A stretch of 64,000 nt of DNA from Planctomycetaceae bacterium (GTDB lineage: Bacteria > Planctomycetota > Planctomycetia > Planctomycetales > Planctomycetaceae), in NCBI GenBank assembly GCA_021732995.1, contig JAKFWA010000119.1:62001-126000 (forward strand), given 5' to 3'. Positions 28,837 to 38,196 of the stretch are shown one piece after another. The position numbers were made by a program, and so were the translations under genes. Under the pieces are notes generated by a model. It did not search any database. It worked only from the letters and a program-made list of their open reading frames with translations, and was not told the origin of the DNA. Positions within the stretch are counted from its first letter, which is position 1. Each line of letters begins with the position of its first letter.

Positions 28837-30375
28837 ATGAAACTGTTTCAGCCACTTATTGGCTTGTTGGCCATTTTGGGTTTGATCGCCTCCGGTTCGT
28901 TGGCCTTTGCTGCTGATTCGTCACGTCCGAACATCGTCCTGATTTATGCCGACGACATCGGTTACGGAGACTTGAGCTGCAATGGCGCGACGAAGATCAA
29001 GACTCCGAACATTGATCGTCTGGCGCGTGAGGGGCTGCGGTTTACGGATGGGCACGCGGCTTCAGCGACTTGCACCCCGTCGCGATATGCGATGCTGACA
29101 GGTGAGTATGCCTGGCGCAAGAAAGGCACCGGCGTTCTGCCCGGCGACGCGGCACTTATCATCGAACCGGGGCGTATGACGCTGGCCTCGATTCTCAAGC
29201 AGGCAGGCTATCGCACAGGAGTTGTGGGCAAGTGGCATCTCGGATTGGGCTCAGGCGGGTTGAACTGGAATGGCGATATCAAACCCGGACCGCTGGAGCT
29301 GGGTTTCGACCATGCCTTCCTGATGCCCGCTACCGGTGACCGCGTGCCGTGCGTCTATGTAGAGAATCACCGCGTTGTTGGACTCGATCCGCAAGATCCA
29401 TTGCAGGTGCGTTTTGGGACGAAGATCGGTGATGAGCCAACCGGTAAGGACAATCCCGACTTGTTGAAGCTGCATCCGAGTCATGGTCACGATCAGACAA
29501 TCGTGAATGGAGTCAGTCGGATTGGTTATATGACCGGTGGCAAGGCGGCTCGTTGGGTGGATGAGGACATGGCCGACGTATTTGTTCGTCAGGCGAAGTC
29601 GTTCGTGGAACGTCACGTTGCTGAACACAAGAGCGAGTCGTTCTTTCTGTACTTCGCGACGCATGACATTCATGTGCCGCGCGTGGTGCATCCTCGATTC
29701 GCGGGCAAGAGTGAAATGGGGCCGCGCGGTGACGCCTTGCTGGAGTTCGACAACAGTGTCGGCGCGGTGCTGGATTTGCTCGACAAGCATAAGCTGGCGG
29801 ACAACACCCTCGTTATTCTGAGCAGCGACAACGGTCCTGTGGTGGACGATGGCTACAAAGACGACGCCGTGCAGAGACTCAACGGGCACCAGCCAGCTGG
29901 TCCATTCCGCGGTGGCAAGTACAGCAACTTCGAAGGCGGTACTCGCGTGCCGTTTCTGGTCCGGTGGCCTGCACGCGTGAAGCCCGGCGAATCGGACGCG
30001 CTCGTCTGTCAGGTTGATCTACCGGCGACGTTCGCCGCATTAACTGGGCAAAAGTTCGACAACACGACGGCTCCGGACAGCGAGAACGTCTTGCCGGCCC
30101 TGTTGGGAGAGTCTCCTCGTGGTCGAGATACGCTGGTTGAGCATGCGGGAACGTTGGCGCTGCGTCAGGGTTCGTGGAAGTGGATAGAAAAGGGCAAGGG
30201 CGCGAAACGGAGTGCCAACACGAACACTGAACTCGGTAACGATCCCGAAGGGCAGCTCTATGATCTGCAGAACGATTTAGGCGAGACGAAGAATGTTGCG
30301 AAGGACCATCCCGACAAGGTTCGAGAACTCAGCGGATTGCTGAATGAGATTCGCGAGAAACGTGCGATGAGGTGA
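28837..30375 (+). CDS. Secreted formylglycine-dependent sulfatase (arylsulfatase family)
   Basis: 512 residues with a signal peptide of about 26 residues; GGAGG lies just upstream of the ATG. The sulfatase signature CTPSR is at residues 79-83, where C79 would be converted to formylglycine. The calcium-binding 'YADDIGYGDL' is at 38-46 and 'GVVGKWHLG' at about 129-137. The C-terminal half shows 'SSDNGPVVDD', typical of the family's second metal site. Planctomycetes carry many such enzymes for removing sulfate from polysaccharides. It acts outside the cytoplasm; the substrate is unknown. Neighbours do not form a polysaccharide-utilisation locus, though a beta-helix protein gene lies 2.7 kb downstream. 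Confidence 0.93.
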   Translation: MKLFQPLIGLLAILGLIASGSLAFAADSSRPNIVLIYADDIGYGDLSCNGATKIKTPNIDRLAREGLRFTDGHAASATCTPSRYAMLTGEYAWRKKGTGVLPGDAALIIEPGRMTLASILKQAGYRTGVVGKWHLGLGSGGLNWNGDIKPGPLELGFDHAFLMPATGDRVPCVYVENHRVVGLDPQDPLQVRFGTKIGDEPTGKDNPDLLKLHPSHGHDQTIVNGVSRIGYMTGGKAARWVDEDMADVFVRQAKSFVERHVAEHKSESFFLYFATHDIHVPRVVHPRFAGKSEMGPRGDALLEFDNSVGAVLDLLDKHKLADNTLVILSSDNGPVVDDGYKDDAVQRLNGHQPAGPFRGGKYSNFEGGTRVPFLVRWPARVKPGESDALVCQVDLPATFAALTGQKFDNTTAPDSENVLPALLGESPRGRDTLVEHAGTLALRQGSWKWIEKGKGAKRSANTNTELGNDPEGQLYDLQNDLGETKNVAKDHPDKVRELSGLLNEIREKRAMR

Positions 30376-30437
30376 TCAAGCACTCGCTTGAAGCCACGTG
30401 CAACGAATTTGATTCTCCCGAAGCGTGAGGTGGAAGC

Positions 30438-31091
30438 ATGACCTTGGATTCGGGATGCCAGCAAGCGGGGAGTCCGTCAGGGTTGCTCCGTTGCGTCGCC
30501 TTAATGGCGGTCCTTCTGAGCGTGCTGGTGTGCGGTGGCTGGTTGAGACTTGAACTGCCGATACTGGCCCTCACGGGACTGGTTGCGGTGTTGTGTTGTG
30601 GTAACGGCGACGTGCCCGAATTGGGTTTGCAGCTCATGCCGCTACAAGGTTGGCGGTATTGGTGCCGAGTGGCGATTCAGTTCGGTCTGTTCATCGCCCT
30701 GCTGCTGGCCATTTACGTGGCGGTCGTGCTGAGCTTGGGCAGGGGTTTTGAGTCGCTCGTCTATCGTGTCGGGTCTGTTCCCGAGAGCTTCGTCAGGATG
30801 TGTGTCGTTGCACCGGTGGCCGAGGAAATCATCTTCCGCGCTCTGTTGACTGTGGCCGTTTTGTCGTCATTGGGCGAGCGGGGTACGATCGCGGTCAGCG
30901 GGATCATCTTCGCCGCGATTCACATACTCGGCGGCAACGCGAGCCCTGAGAATCAGATCGCGGGATTTCTGCTGGCGTGGGCGTTTCTGAAGAGCCGGAC
31001 GATTCTGGTGCCGATCGCGTTTCACTTCGGCGGGAACCTCTTCGCGCTGGCGGGTCAGATTGCCTTCGGGTACTTGTACCCTGCTCTCTAG
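30438..31091 (+). CDS. CPBP family intramembrane metalloprotease
   Basis: 217 residues, mostly hydrophobic, with about six membrane helices. The CPBP/Abi catalytic motifs are intact: E129-E130 and R134 in 'AEEIIFR', H162 in 'FAAIHI', and H196 with N200 in 'FHFGGN'. Members cleave prenylated proteins or membrane-anchored peptides; some are linked to bacteriocin immunity. No peptide or bacteriocin gene is visible nearby. It sits 62 bases after the sulfatase gene on the same strand. Confidence 0.88.
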   Translation: MTLDSGCQQAGSPSGLLRCVALMAVLLSVLVCGGWLRLELPILALTGLVAVLCCGNGDVPELGLQLMPLQGWRYWCRVAIQFGLFIALLLAIYVAVVLSLGRGFESLVYRVGSVPESFVRMCVVAPVAEEIIFRALLTVAVLSSLGERGTIAVSGIIFAAIHILGGNASPENQIAGFLLAWAFLKSRTILVPIAFHFGGNLFALAGQIAFGYLYPAL

Positions 31092-31164
31092 CTGCTTCTC
31101 GTGCGAGTCCCGACGGCTAGCTAGTTGCCCTTTCTGATAGCGCTTCGTAACGAAAGCAGATCTC

Positions 31165-31623
31165 ATGTCCGTCAAACCCAAGCCTGATGGTTATCACAGC
31201 GTCACTCCTTATCTCATCGTGAATGGCGCGGCTCGCGCGTTGGATTTCTACAAGAAAGCGTTTGGAGCGACCGAGGTCATGCGGATGACTCAACCAGATG
31301 GCAAGGTTGGGCACGCTGAAATCCGCATTGGAGACTCGGTGGTCATGATGGCCGACGAGTTCCCGGAACGCGGCATTCGTTCGGCGGAGTCGTATGGCGG
31401 CTCGCCCATCAGCCTGATGGTTTACGTTGACGATGTAGACACGTTGTTTCCTCAAGCGATCGCCGCCGGTGGTAAAGAGCTGAGCCCGGTTAGTGATCAG
31501 TTCTACGGAGACCGATCGGGAATTCTAAAGGATCCGTTCGGGCATACCTGGTCGATTGCCACGCACAAGGAAGACCTCACGCCGGAGCAGATTCAACAGC
31601 GCATCTCAGGGGCTTCGCACTAG
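31165..31623 (+). CDS. VOC superfamily (glyoxalase/PhnB-like) protein
   Basis: 152 residues. Two beta-alpha-beta-beta-beta units are seen: 'VTPYLIVNGAARALDFYKKAFGATEVMRM' and 'ISLMVYVDDVDTLFPQAIAAGGK...GILKDPFGHTWSIATH'. These match PhnB-like members of the vicinal oxygen chelate superfamily. Such proteins bind small metabolites; the usual metal ligands are partly lacking in the PhnB branch, so no reaction can be named. Cytoplasmic. The gene lies 33 bases upstream of the purine permease. Confidence 0.88.
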   Translation: MSVKPKPDGYHSVTPYLIVNGAARALDFYKKAFGATEVMRMTQPDGKVGHAEIRIGDSVVMMADEFPERGIRSAESYGGSPISLMVYVDDVDTLFPQAIAAGGKELSPVSDQFYGDRSGILKDPFGHTWSIATHKEDLTPEQIQQRISGASH

Positions 31624-31656
31624 GTCGCGGATGACTACAGTCACGGAGGATGGTGT

Positions 31657-33048
31657 ATGGAAGAGGAGCAGCCCGGTGTCAGCGGTGGTGTGCTGGAACG
31701 CTACTTTCGGCTGTCGGAACATGGCACAACGGTGCGGACAGAGGTCGTTGGTGGCCTGACGACCTTTGCGACGATGGCCTACATCATCGTTGTGAATCCG
31801 GCGATCCTGAAGTTTGCCGGATTGCCGGTCGGACCGAGTACGGTTGCCACAATTCTGGTGGCGGTCTTCGGTTCGCTGGCGATGGGGCTCTATGCAAACC
31901 GTCCGCTCGCCGTTGCTCCCTACATGGGCGAGAACGCGTTTGTCGCGTTCGGGTTGACCGCTCTGGGAATAGGGTGGCAACTGCGGCTGGGAGCAGTGTT
32001 CGTCAGCGGATTGCTGTTCCTGCTGATCACCGTGCTGCGCGTGCGGACGTGGCTCGCCAACTCGATCTCGATCAGCATGAAGCATAGCTTCGCAGTCGGA
32101 ATCGGATTGTTCCTCGCCTTTATCGGCCTCTACGAAACCGGAATTGTGACCAGTTTCGCGGAAGGCATGCCGGTGCCGCAGGCTGAGTTCATCCCTCGTC
32201 CTCCGGTTCCAGTGAAGCTCGGCAACCTGCGCGACATCAAGGTGCTGCTGGCTATCTTCGGGTTCGTACTGACGACCGTACTGCTGTGCCGGAAAGTTAC
32301 TGGCGCGATCTTGTGGGGCATCTTCACAACAGCGGTCCTCGGCACGATCGTCGGTGTGGGAAAGATGCCGTCACAGATTGTTGCCCTGCCCTTCACGGGC
32401 GATCTCAGTTTGGAACCGATTGCTTTCAAGCTGGATATCACCGGCGTGTTGCAATTGAGCTTCCTGCCCATCCTGCTGACGCTGTTCATCATGAGCTTTC
32501 TCGACACGCTCGGTACGCTTGTCGGAGTAGGCTCCGCTGGCAACATGCTGGACGAACGAGGCAACTTCCCGCAGATGGAACGGCCGATGCTCGTTGACGC
32601 CGCGGCCTGCATCGTCGCGCCGCTGATTGGTTCATCGACCAGCGGGGCTTTCATTGAATCTGCGGCAGGTGTTCGCGAGGGCGCTCGCACCGGATTAGCA
32701 GCAGTGACGACGGCCGCGTTGTTTGCTGTGTCGCTGTTCTTCATCCCGCTGGTGCAACCGTTGCAGCAACTGAGTTACGCATACGGTCCGGCACTCATTG
32801 CTGTGGGCGTGATGATGGTCGGTGCCGTCACGAAGATTGATTTTCAGGATCCGACCGAATCGGTGCCTGCGTTCGTGACGCTGGTGATGATCGTCTTCAC
32901 CTACAACATCGGAAACGGCCTGACGGCGGGCTTGCTGATTTATCCCGTGCTGAAACTGGCGACTGGTCGGGCTGCGGAACTCAACCCCGGTTCGATCGCC
33001 TTGGGATTGGCATGTCTGGCTTATTACATCTTTGGATTGCCACATTAG
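31657..33048 (+). CDS. AzgA-type (NCS2) xanthine/uracil/hypoxanthine permease
   Basis: 463 residues, about 12-13 membrane segments. Family signatures of the AzgA/PbuG branch are clear: 'TEVVGGLTTFATMAYIIVVNP' near the N-terminus, 'APYMGENAFVAFGL', 'LFIMSFLDTLGTLVGVG' and 'PLIGSSTSGAFIESAAGVREGARTGL'. These proteins import hypoxanthine, adenine or guanine with protons. The specific base is not decidable here. It is cytoplasmic-membrane located. A secreted beta-helix gene starts about 17 bases after its stop and may be on the same transcript. Confidence 0.92.
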   Translation: MEEEQPGVSGGVLERYFRLSEHGTTVRTEVVGGLTTFATMAYIIVVNPAILKFAGLPVGPSTVATILVAVFGSLAMGLYANRPLAVAPYMGENAFVAFGLTALGIGWQLRLGAVFVSGLLFLLITVLRVRTWLANSISISMKHSFAVGIGLFLAFIGLYETGIVTSFAEGMPVPQAEFIPRPPVPVKLGNLRDIKVLLAIFGFVLTTVLLCRKVTGAILWGIFTTAVLGTIVGVGKMPSQIVALPFTGDLSLEPIAFKLDITGVLQLSFLPILLTLFIMSFLDTLGTLVGVGSAGNMLDERGNFPQMERPMLVDAAACIVAPLIGSSTSGAFIESAAGVREGARTGLAAVTTAALFAVSLFFIPLVQPLQQLSYAYGPALIAVGVMMVGAVTKIDFQDPTESVPAFVTLVMIVFTYNIGNGLTAGLLIYPVLKLATGRAAELNPGSIALGLACLAYYIFGLPH

Positions 33049-33065
33049 CGCTGAGGTGTCGCACC

Positions 33066-35147
33066 ATGTCGTACGGTCACACGATGGGCTTTCGGTTCGC
33101 GCTGACGAGTATCTGCGGCGTGTGGTTGATGTTGATCAACACGCTTACCATCTCTGCAGAGCCCCTGGTGGTTGAAGCGAGCGTGACCTTGGATCTGCAG
33201 AAAGTCACCGGACCGATCGTCGTCAAAGGTTCAAACATCACGATCGATGGACAAGGCACGTGTTTGACGGGAGCAACTCAAGGTTCTCCGAAGGCATTCA
33301 AGGACATCGCAGTGTTCGCCGAGAGTGTGACGAACGTCACTCTGCGGAACATCAAAGCCAAGGGCTGGGAAACCGGACTGAAGCTGGTTGCTTGCTCGGG
33401 TATCACCGTTGAGAACTGCGACTTCTCCGACAACTTTCATGATCCCGACTTCGGCTGGGGTGAAAACGGTCGGCGCGGTGGGATCGTGTTGGAACGCGTA
33501 ACGAAATCAATGCTCCGCAAGAACAAGGCGAATCGCGTCTGGGACGCCTGCGTGCTGGTGGACTCGAACGACAACTTGATCGAGGACAATGATTTCTCGC
33601 ACACATCCAACACATGCCTGAAGTTGTGGACCGCTTCCCGCAACACGGTCCGCAAGAATGTGCTGAGTCACGGCATCCGAATCTCACCTGGCGAAGTGCA
33701 TGCCCGCGATTCGACGAGCGTGTTGATCGAAAGCGGTTCGAACGACAACAAGCTCCTGCACAACGACTGCACGCACGGCGGAGATGGCATCTTTGTCCGC
33801 GTGCTGAATGGCTGGTGCAGTGTCGGCAACTACTTCGAGGGCAACGATTGCTCGTACGCCAACAATAACGGTGTTGAGTGCTGGGCTCCGCACAACGTGT
33901 TCGTGAAGAACAAGGCGAACCACTGCAGTTACGGCTTCTGGATGGGCGGCTCGGACGACACGCGACTGATTGAAAACGAAGCCTCGTTCAATGGTCTCGC
34001 GACGGGACATCACAATTCGCCGCATCTGCCTCAGAACGGCCATGCGGGTATCGTGTTCATGTTCGGTCCATCAAGTCACACGCTAGCCCGCGGCAATGTC
34101 TGCGAAGGGAACAACGGTGCCGGCATCGCATTGATTGGAGATCTGGGATCAAAAGGCAGGAAGTGGCGAGCCTACCATTGGGTTGCCGAGGCGAATGTGC
34201 TCCGCTCGAACCGCTGGGGTATCTATGCGAAGCACGCGGACTGGATCACGCTCACCGGCAACCAATACGTCGGAAACACAGTCAAGGAGGTGCTGCTGGA
34301 CGGTGACGTGCTGCGCGTCTCCGAGTCCGACAAACCCATCCAGAAGCCCGACAAACCGTTTGCGGTAAAGGTTGACGGACCTCAGTCAGTGCGTGTGGGC
34401 ACAAAAGCCGAGTGGCAAGTGAAGCTCAGCGGCGGCGGTGAGTATCAGCCGAACTACGCATGGGATGTCGGCGACGGGCAACTGCGAACTGGTTCGACGC
34501 TGGAGCACACCTTCGATCAAGTGGGGTTTCATCGCATCGGTCTGAACGCCTCAATTGGGGAATCAACCGAGGTTGGTTGGCGGAATGTTTACGTCGTCAG
34601 GGACGTGATGGAGATCGGTACCGAATCTGACCTCAGCAATTGGTCGATCGAAGATTTTCACGACCGCACACGCAGCAATCAGCAGACGTCGCGAGCGGCG
34701 TTCGAAGCCGATGAGACTGATTTCCTGGTCGGCAAGTCTTCGTTGCGAGTTCTGATTCGTCCTTATGCCGGCTTTCGCGCCGCGCTGACTTATCCCAAAT
34801 CGCGAGACGCCAAGTGGTCGACGGCAGGTAAGACGAAGCTGGTCTTCTGGCTGAAGGCGATCAACGAAGATGTCACTGGTTGGCAAGGTGGGCCGTTCAT
34901 CGCCTTGCATGGGGCCGACGGTCAGTTGTGTCGCATCGAGCCAAAGGCGGGACTCGACCTGATGCGACAGCTTGATCACAACGAAGCTCGCGAAGGCTGG
35001 CGGCTGATGGAACTGCCGCTTGCGGGAAACGAACAATGGCAGCTGGACGGTGAAGTCCCGAAGACGGTTCAGGCGGTTTCACTGGCCTTCGATTCGTGGG
35101 GAGCGCCGACGTTGAGGTTGTGGATTGACGGGCTGGCTCTGGAATGA
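33066..35147 (+). CDS. Secreted right-handed beta-helix protein with PKD and C-terminal carbohydrate-binding-like domain
   Basis: 693 residues from the ATG at 33066, which has GAGG nine bases upstream; an open frame back to 33012 overlaps the permease and lacks a signal peptide. A signal peptide ends near 'TISAEP'. The parallel beta-helix (about residues 35-420) is built from Asn-rich NosD-like coils such as 'NLIEDNDFSHTSNTCLKLW', 'YFEGNDCSYANNNGVECW' and 'NVCEGNNGAGIALIG'. A PKD-like domain ('NYAWDVGDGQLRTGSTLEHTF') and a C-terminal beta sandwich ('WRLMELPLAG...LRLWIDGLAL') follow. Beta-helix enzymes usually bind or cleave acidic polysaccharides; no catalytic residues can be assigned. Extracytoplasmic. 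Confidence 0.85.
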   Translation: MSYGHTMGFRFALTSICGVWLMLINTLTISAEPLVVEASVTLDLQKVTGPIVVKGSNITIDGQGTCLTGATQGSPKAFKDIAVFAESVTNVTLRNIKAKGWETGLKLVACSGITVENCDFSDNFHDPDFGWGENGRRGGIVLERVTKSMLRKNKANRVWDACVLVDSNDNLIEDNDFSHTSNTCLKLWTASRNTVRKNVLSHGIRISPGEVHARDSTSVLIESGSNDNKLLHNDCTHGGDGIFVRVLNGWCSVGNYFEGNDCSYANNNGVECWAPHNVFVKNKANHCSYGFWMGGSDDTRLIENEASFNGLATGHHNSPHLPQNGHAGIVFMFGPSSHTLARGNVCEGNNGAGIALIGDLGSKGRKWRAYHWVAEANVLRSNRWGIYAKHADWITLTGNQYVGNTVKEVLLDGDVLRVSESDKPIQKPDKPFAVKVDGPQSVRVGTKAEWQVKLSGGGEYQPNYAWDVGDGQLRTGSTLEHTFDQVGFHRIGLNASIGESTEVGWRNVYVVRDVMEIGTESDLSNWSIEDFHDRTRSNQQTSRAAFEADETDFLVGKSSLRVLIRPYAGFRAALTYPKSRDAKWSTAGKTKLVFWLKAINEDVTGWQGGPFIALHGADGQLCRIEPKAGLDLMRQLDHNEAREGWRLMELPLAGNEQWQLDGEVPKTVQAVSLAFDSWGAPTLRLWIDGLALE

Positions 35148-35292
35148 TTTCCGGCGTCCGAATTGCGATTCACCACAGATCAGCCACAACATTTCAGCCG
35201 ATACCTATGCGTGCGTCCTATTTAGCACGTATGTTGTGAGAACTTTGGGCAAACTCGTGCTGAGTAATGGGATCCATCATCGAGACCTAATC

Positions 35293-36669
35293 ATGCTGCA
35301 ACTCACCGCTGGCTCGCCGCAGAAAAACTGTGCAGGTCATTCACGCAGAACGGCGTTGAAAGCCGGGTTCCTCGGCGTCACGGGGCTCTCGCTGAGCGAC
35401 CAGTTGCGTTATCAGGCTCAAGCAGGACCAGCGGCGAGGAAGAAGGCTGCCATTCTGCTGTGGCTGGATGGCGGGCCAAGTCAGCTTGAATCCTATGATC
35501 CTAAGCCGGACGCGCCGCCTGAATACCGGGGACCGTTCGGGGTTACGCAGACTAAAGTTCCGGGCATCGTGCTGTCCGAATTGATGCAAAGCCAGGCGGC
35601 GCTTGCCGACAAGATGAGCTTCGTGCGGTCGCTGTATCACGGCACGGGAGATCACTTCGCCGGTGCTCACTGGATGCTGACCGGGCGATTCGGCTCTACC
35701 AGCGTGAACCTCCCGCAGAAGTTTCCATCCGTTGGCTCGTACGTTTCGCGTGTCTTGGGACCAAACCATCCGGGCCTGCCTGCATACGTGGGATTGCCAG
35801 CCGCTCAGAGCGTCTATCTGTTTCCCGGTTATCAGGGTTCAGCGTACTTGGGGCAGCCTTACAACCCGTTTGATGCCGACACGGAAACCAAATATCTGCA
35901 CCACACCAGCAAGGTGAATCCGGGAGTACCCAAGTGTCTGTCAGCGTCTGGTGGCATCAGCGTTACGAGGACCACCAGTCGGCATGATTTGCTCTCGCAA
36001 CTGGATCGCGTGCGTCGCGAAGTTGACCAGTCCGGCGTGATGGACGCGATTGATCGCTTCCAGCAGCAGGCTCTGACGATGGTTCTCAGTCCGGAAGCCA
36101 CTGAGGCCTTTGATCTCTCTAAGGAAGACCCGCGTCTAATCGATCGTTACGGAGACAATCCGTGGGGCCGCTACACTCTGATGGCTCGTCGACTGGTTGA
36201 AACCGGCGTGACGTTCGTCACTGTCGATATGCCGCACTGGGATCATCACTCGTCGCTCGTTGAGGGACATGCTCCGAACATGCGGGCGATGGATCAGGCG
36301 GCAGGCGCTCTGGTCAACGATCTGTTTGATCGCGGTCTGCTGGATGATGTGCTGGTCATCGTGATGGGCGAGTTCGGTCGCACGCCACGAATCAACACCG
36401 GCCAGCCGGGTATTCCGATTCCTGGTCGAGATCACTGGGGTGATGCGTTCTCAGTCATGCTCGCGGGTGGTGGTATTCGCGGCGGTCAGGTTGTTGGCAC
36501 CACGAACGCTCGCGCGGAGCGTCCGATTGATCGAGGTCTGCAGCCGCACGATCTGCTCGCGACCGTTTATCGCGTGATGGGGATTGATCCAACTTTGGCC
36601 TTCCAGGATCACGCCGGACGTCCGATCCCGATTCTGACTGAGGGCACTCCTATCCGCGAACTGTTTTGA
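35293..36669 (+). CDS. DUF1501 family protein with twin-arginine leader
   Basis: 458 residues from the ATG at 35293. The frame is open further upstream but only the ATG places the 'SRRTALKAGFLGVTG' Tat-type leader near the N-terminus. DUF1501 features: 'AILLWLDGGPSQLESYDPKPDAP', 'MSFVRSLYHGTGDH', 'VTFVTVDMPHWDHH' and 'VLVIVMGEFGRTPRIN...GRDHWGDAFSVMLAGGGIRGG'. The fold belongs to the alkaline phosphatase/sulfatase clan. The family is expanded in planctomycetes; its reaction is unproven. It is exported. It is the first of two tandem DUF1501 genes. Confidence 0.9.
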   Translation: MLQLTAGSPQKNCAGHSRRTALKAGFLGVTGLSLSDQLRYQAQAGPAARKKAAILLWLDGGPSQLESYDPKPDAPPEYRGPFGVTQTKVPGIVLSELMQSQAALADKMSFVRSLYHGTGDHFAGAHWMLTGRFGSTSVNLPQKFPSVGSYVSRVLGPNHPGLPAYVGLPAAQSVYLFPGYQGSAYLGQPYNPFDADTETKYLHHTSKVNPGVPKCLSASGGISVTRTTSRHDLLSQLDRVRREVDQSGVMDAIDRFQQQALTMVLSPEATEAFDLSKEDPRLIDRYGDNPWGRYTLMARRLVETGVTFVTVDMPHWDHHSSLVEGHAPNMRAMDQAAGALVNDLFDRGLLDDVLVIVMGEFGRTPRINTGQPGIPIPGRDHWGDAFSVMLAGGGIRGGQVVGTTNARAERPIDRGLQPHDLLATVYRVMGIDPTLAFQDHAGRPIPILTEGTPIRELF

Positions 36670-36730
36670 GAGCGCGAGTTGCGTAAGTCGACGCAGCAGA
36701 AGAGCGTCACTGCCGAAGCCGGAGACGAAC

Positions 36731-38173
36731 ATGCTTCGAATCCTCGGAAATCCGAAACAGTTTTGTGAGGGCGTCACGCGACGTGAAGCACTGATTGCGG
36801 GTGGATTGGGTTCGCTGTTGGGGTCGACAGGTAGTGCTTCCGCTGCCAGTGGGACGGTCCAACCCAAGGCCAAGTCGGTGATCTGCCTGTTTTTGTTTGG
36901 AGGTTGGAGTCAGCTCGATACATTCGACGTAAAGCCTGATTCGCCGGTGGAAACTCGAGGACCCTACAAGCCCATTGCGTCCTCAATCCCCGGGTTGCCC
37001 GTTTGCGAACACCTGCCGCGAATGTCTCAGCGTATGGACCGAGTCGCTTTGGTCCGTAGTGTGCAGAGCGACGACGCCAATCACAACACGAGCCTGATCC
37101 TGACAGGACATCACGCGACGGTCGGCGGAACCGCGATCAAGGGCATCAATCCGGGCATCCCGCGCGACCGGCCCTTCTTCATGTCGGCTTTGCAGCATTT
37201 CTTGGAGCAGCGCGGCCAGATCAATGATCGGGTGCTGCCGGACCATCTCTGCGTTCCGAACCGCTTAGGTTTGCTGGAGGGCTACAATCGCACCGGCCCT
37301 TATGGCGGATTGCTCGGCGCGCGGTTCGATCCAGTCTGCACGCAGTTCGGCAAGACGGGCGAATACCTGTTTCAGCCTGATGGCGTGAATGTCGAATCGC
37401 TCAACTTCACGCCCGCCGGCGCAAGCCTGAGCCCTGAGATCACGCTGGATCACTTACATCGCCGGACCGACCTGTTGCAGCAGCTCGACAGCCAGCGTCG
37501 TGAGGTCATGAAGTCACCGGCAACGGCCCACTACGGAACATGGCAGGATCGGGCGTTGAATCTCATGACGTCTGACCAGTTTCGCCGGGCACTTGATCTG
37601 AGATCCGAGCCGGTTGCAGTGCGCGAAAGATACGGCTGGAACTTGTTCGGCCAGAGCACGCTGCTGTCGCGACGTCTCGTCGAGGCCGGCGTACCGCTCG
37701 TGACGTCGATCTGGGACTGCACCAAGGAGAGCCAGGAGATTGCAGGCTTGAGCTGGGACACTCACTGGGATCATTTCAAGGCCAGCGAGGGCTGGCTGCT
37801 GCCGGGACTCGATCAGGCGCTGTCGTCGCTGCTGGATGATCTGGAATCGCGCGGCATGCTCGATGAAACGCTGGTGGTGTGCCTGAGCGAGATGGGACGT
37901 ACCCCTGCGATCAACGGCCGGTCCGGTCGTGATCATTGGGTGGGTTCGTACTGTGCCTTGTTTGCCGGCGCCGGAATTCGTCGAGGCGCCGTGCACGGTC
38001 GTTCGGACAAGATCGGAGCCTATGTCGCCGACCTGCCCGTATCGCCGCAAGATCTGCTGGCGACGGTTTACCATCTCTGCGGCATCGAAGGCGAAGCGCA
38101 GATCTACGATCACCTGCGACGCCCACAATCGCTCTACGCGGACGGCAAGCCGATTAGCGGGATCATGATCTGA
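36731..38173 (+). CDS. DUF1501 family protein
   Basis: 480 residues. The leader is unusual: 'TRREALIAGGLGSLLGSTGSASA' with a twin-arginine motif. Core DUF1501 motifs are present: 'ICLFLFGGWSQLDTFDVKPD', 'RVALVRSVQSDDANHNTS', 'PLVTSIWDCTKES' and 'LVVCLSEMGRTPAIN...GRDHWVGSYCALFAGAGIRRG'. It starts 61 bases after the preceding DUF1501 gene on the same strand, consistent with an operon. The two proteins are paralogues but well diverged. It is convergent with the leftward DUF1501/PSD1 operon. Exported; function unknown. Confidence 0.9.
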   Translation: MLRILGNPKQFCEGVTRREALIAGGLGSLLGSTGSASAASGTVQPKAKSVICLFLFGGWSQLDTFDVKPDSPVETRGPYKPIASSIPGLPVCEHLPRMSQRMDRVALVRSVQSDDANHNTSLILTGHHATVGGTAIKGINPGIPRDRPFFMSALQHFLEQRGQINDRVLPDHLCVPNRLGLLEGYNRTGPYGGLLGARFDPVCTQFGKTGEYLFQPDGVNVESLNFTPAGASLSPEITLDHLHRRTDLLQQLDSQRREVMKSPATAHYGTWQDRALNLMTSDQFRRALDLRSEPVAVRERYGWNLFGQSTLLSRRLVEAGVPLVTSIWDCTKESQEIAGLSWDTHWDHFKASEGWLLPGLDQALSSLLDDLESRGMLDETLVVCLSEMGRTPAINGRSGRDHWVGSYCALFAGAGIRRGAVHGRSDKIGAYVADLPVSPQDLLATVYHLCGIEGEAQIYDHLRRPQSLYADGKPISGIMI

Positions 38174-38196
38174 CGCTCGCAAACAAGGATGAGCCG

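Noticed and set aside
30376-30391. Perfect TCAAGC-ACTC-GCTTGA hairpin directly after the sulfatase stop
   Set aside because: The stem is only six pairs and there is no T-run on either side; not enough to call a terminator.
30438-31091. CPBP protease as a bacteriocin immunity module
   Set aside because: No precursor peptide, modifying enzyme or exporter gene is adjacent.
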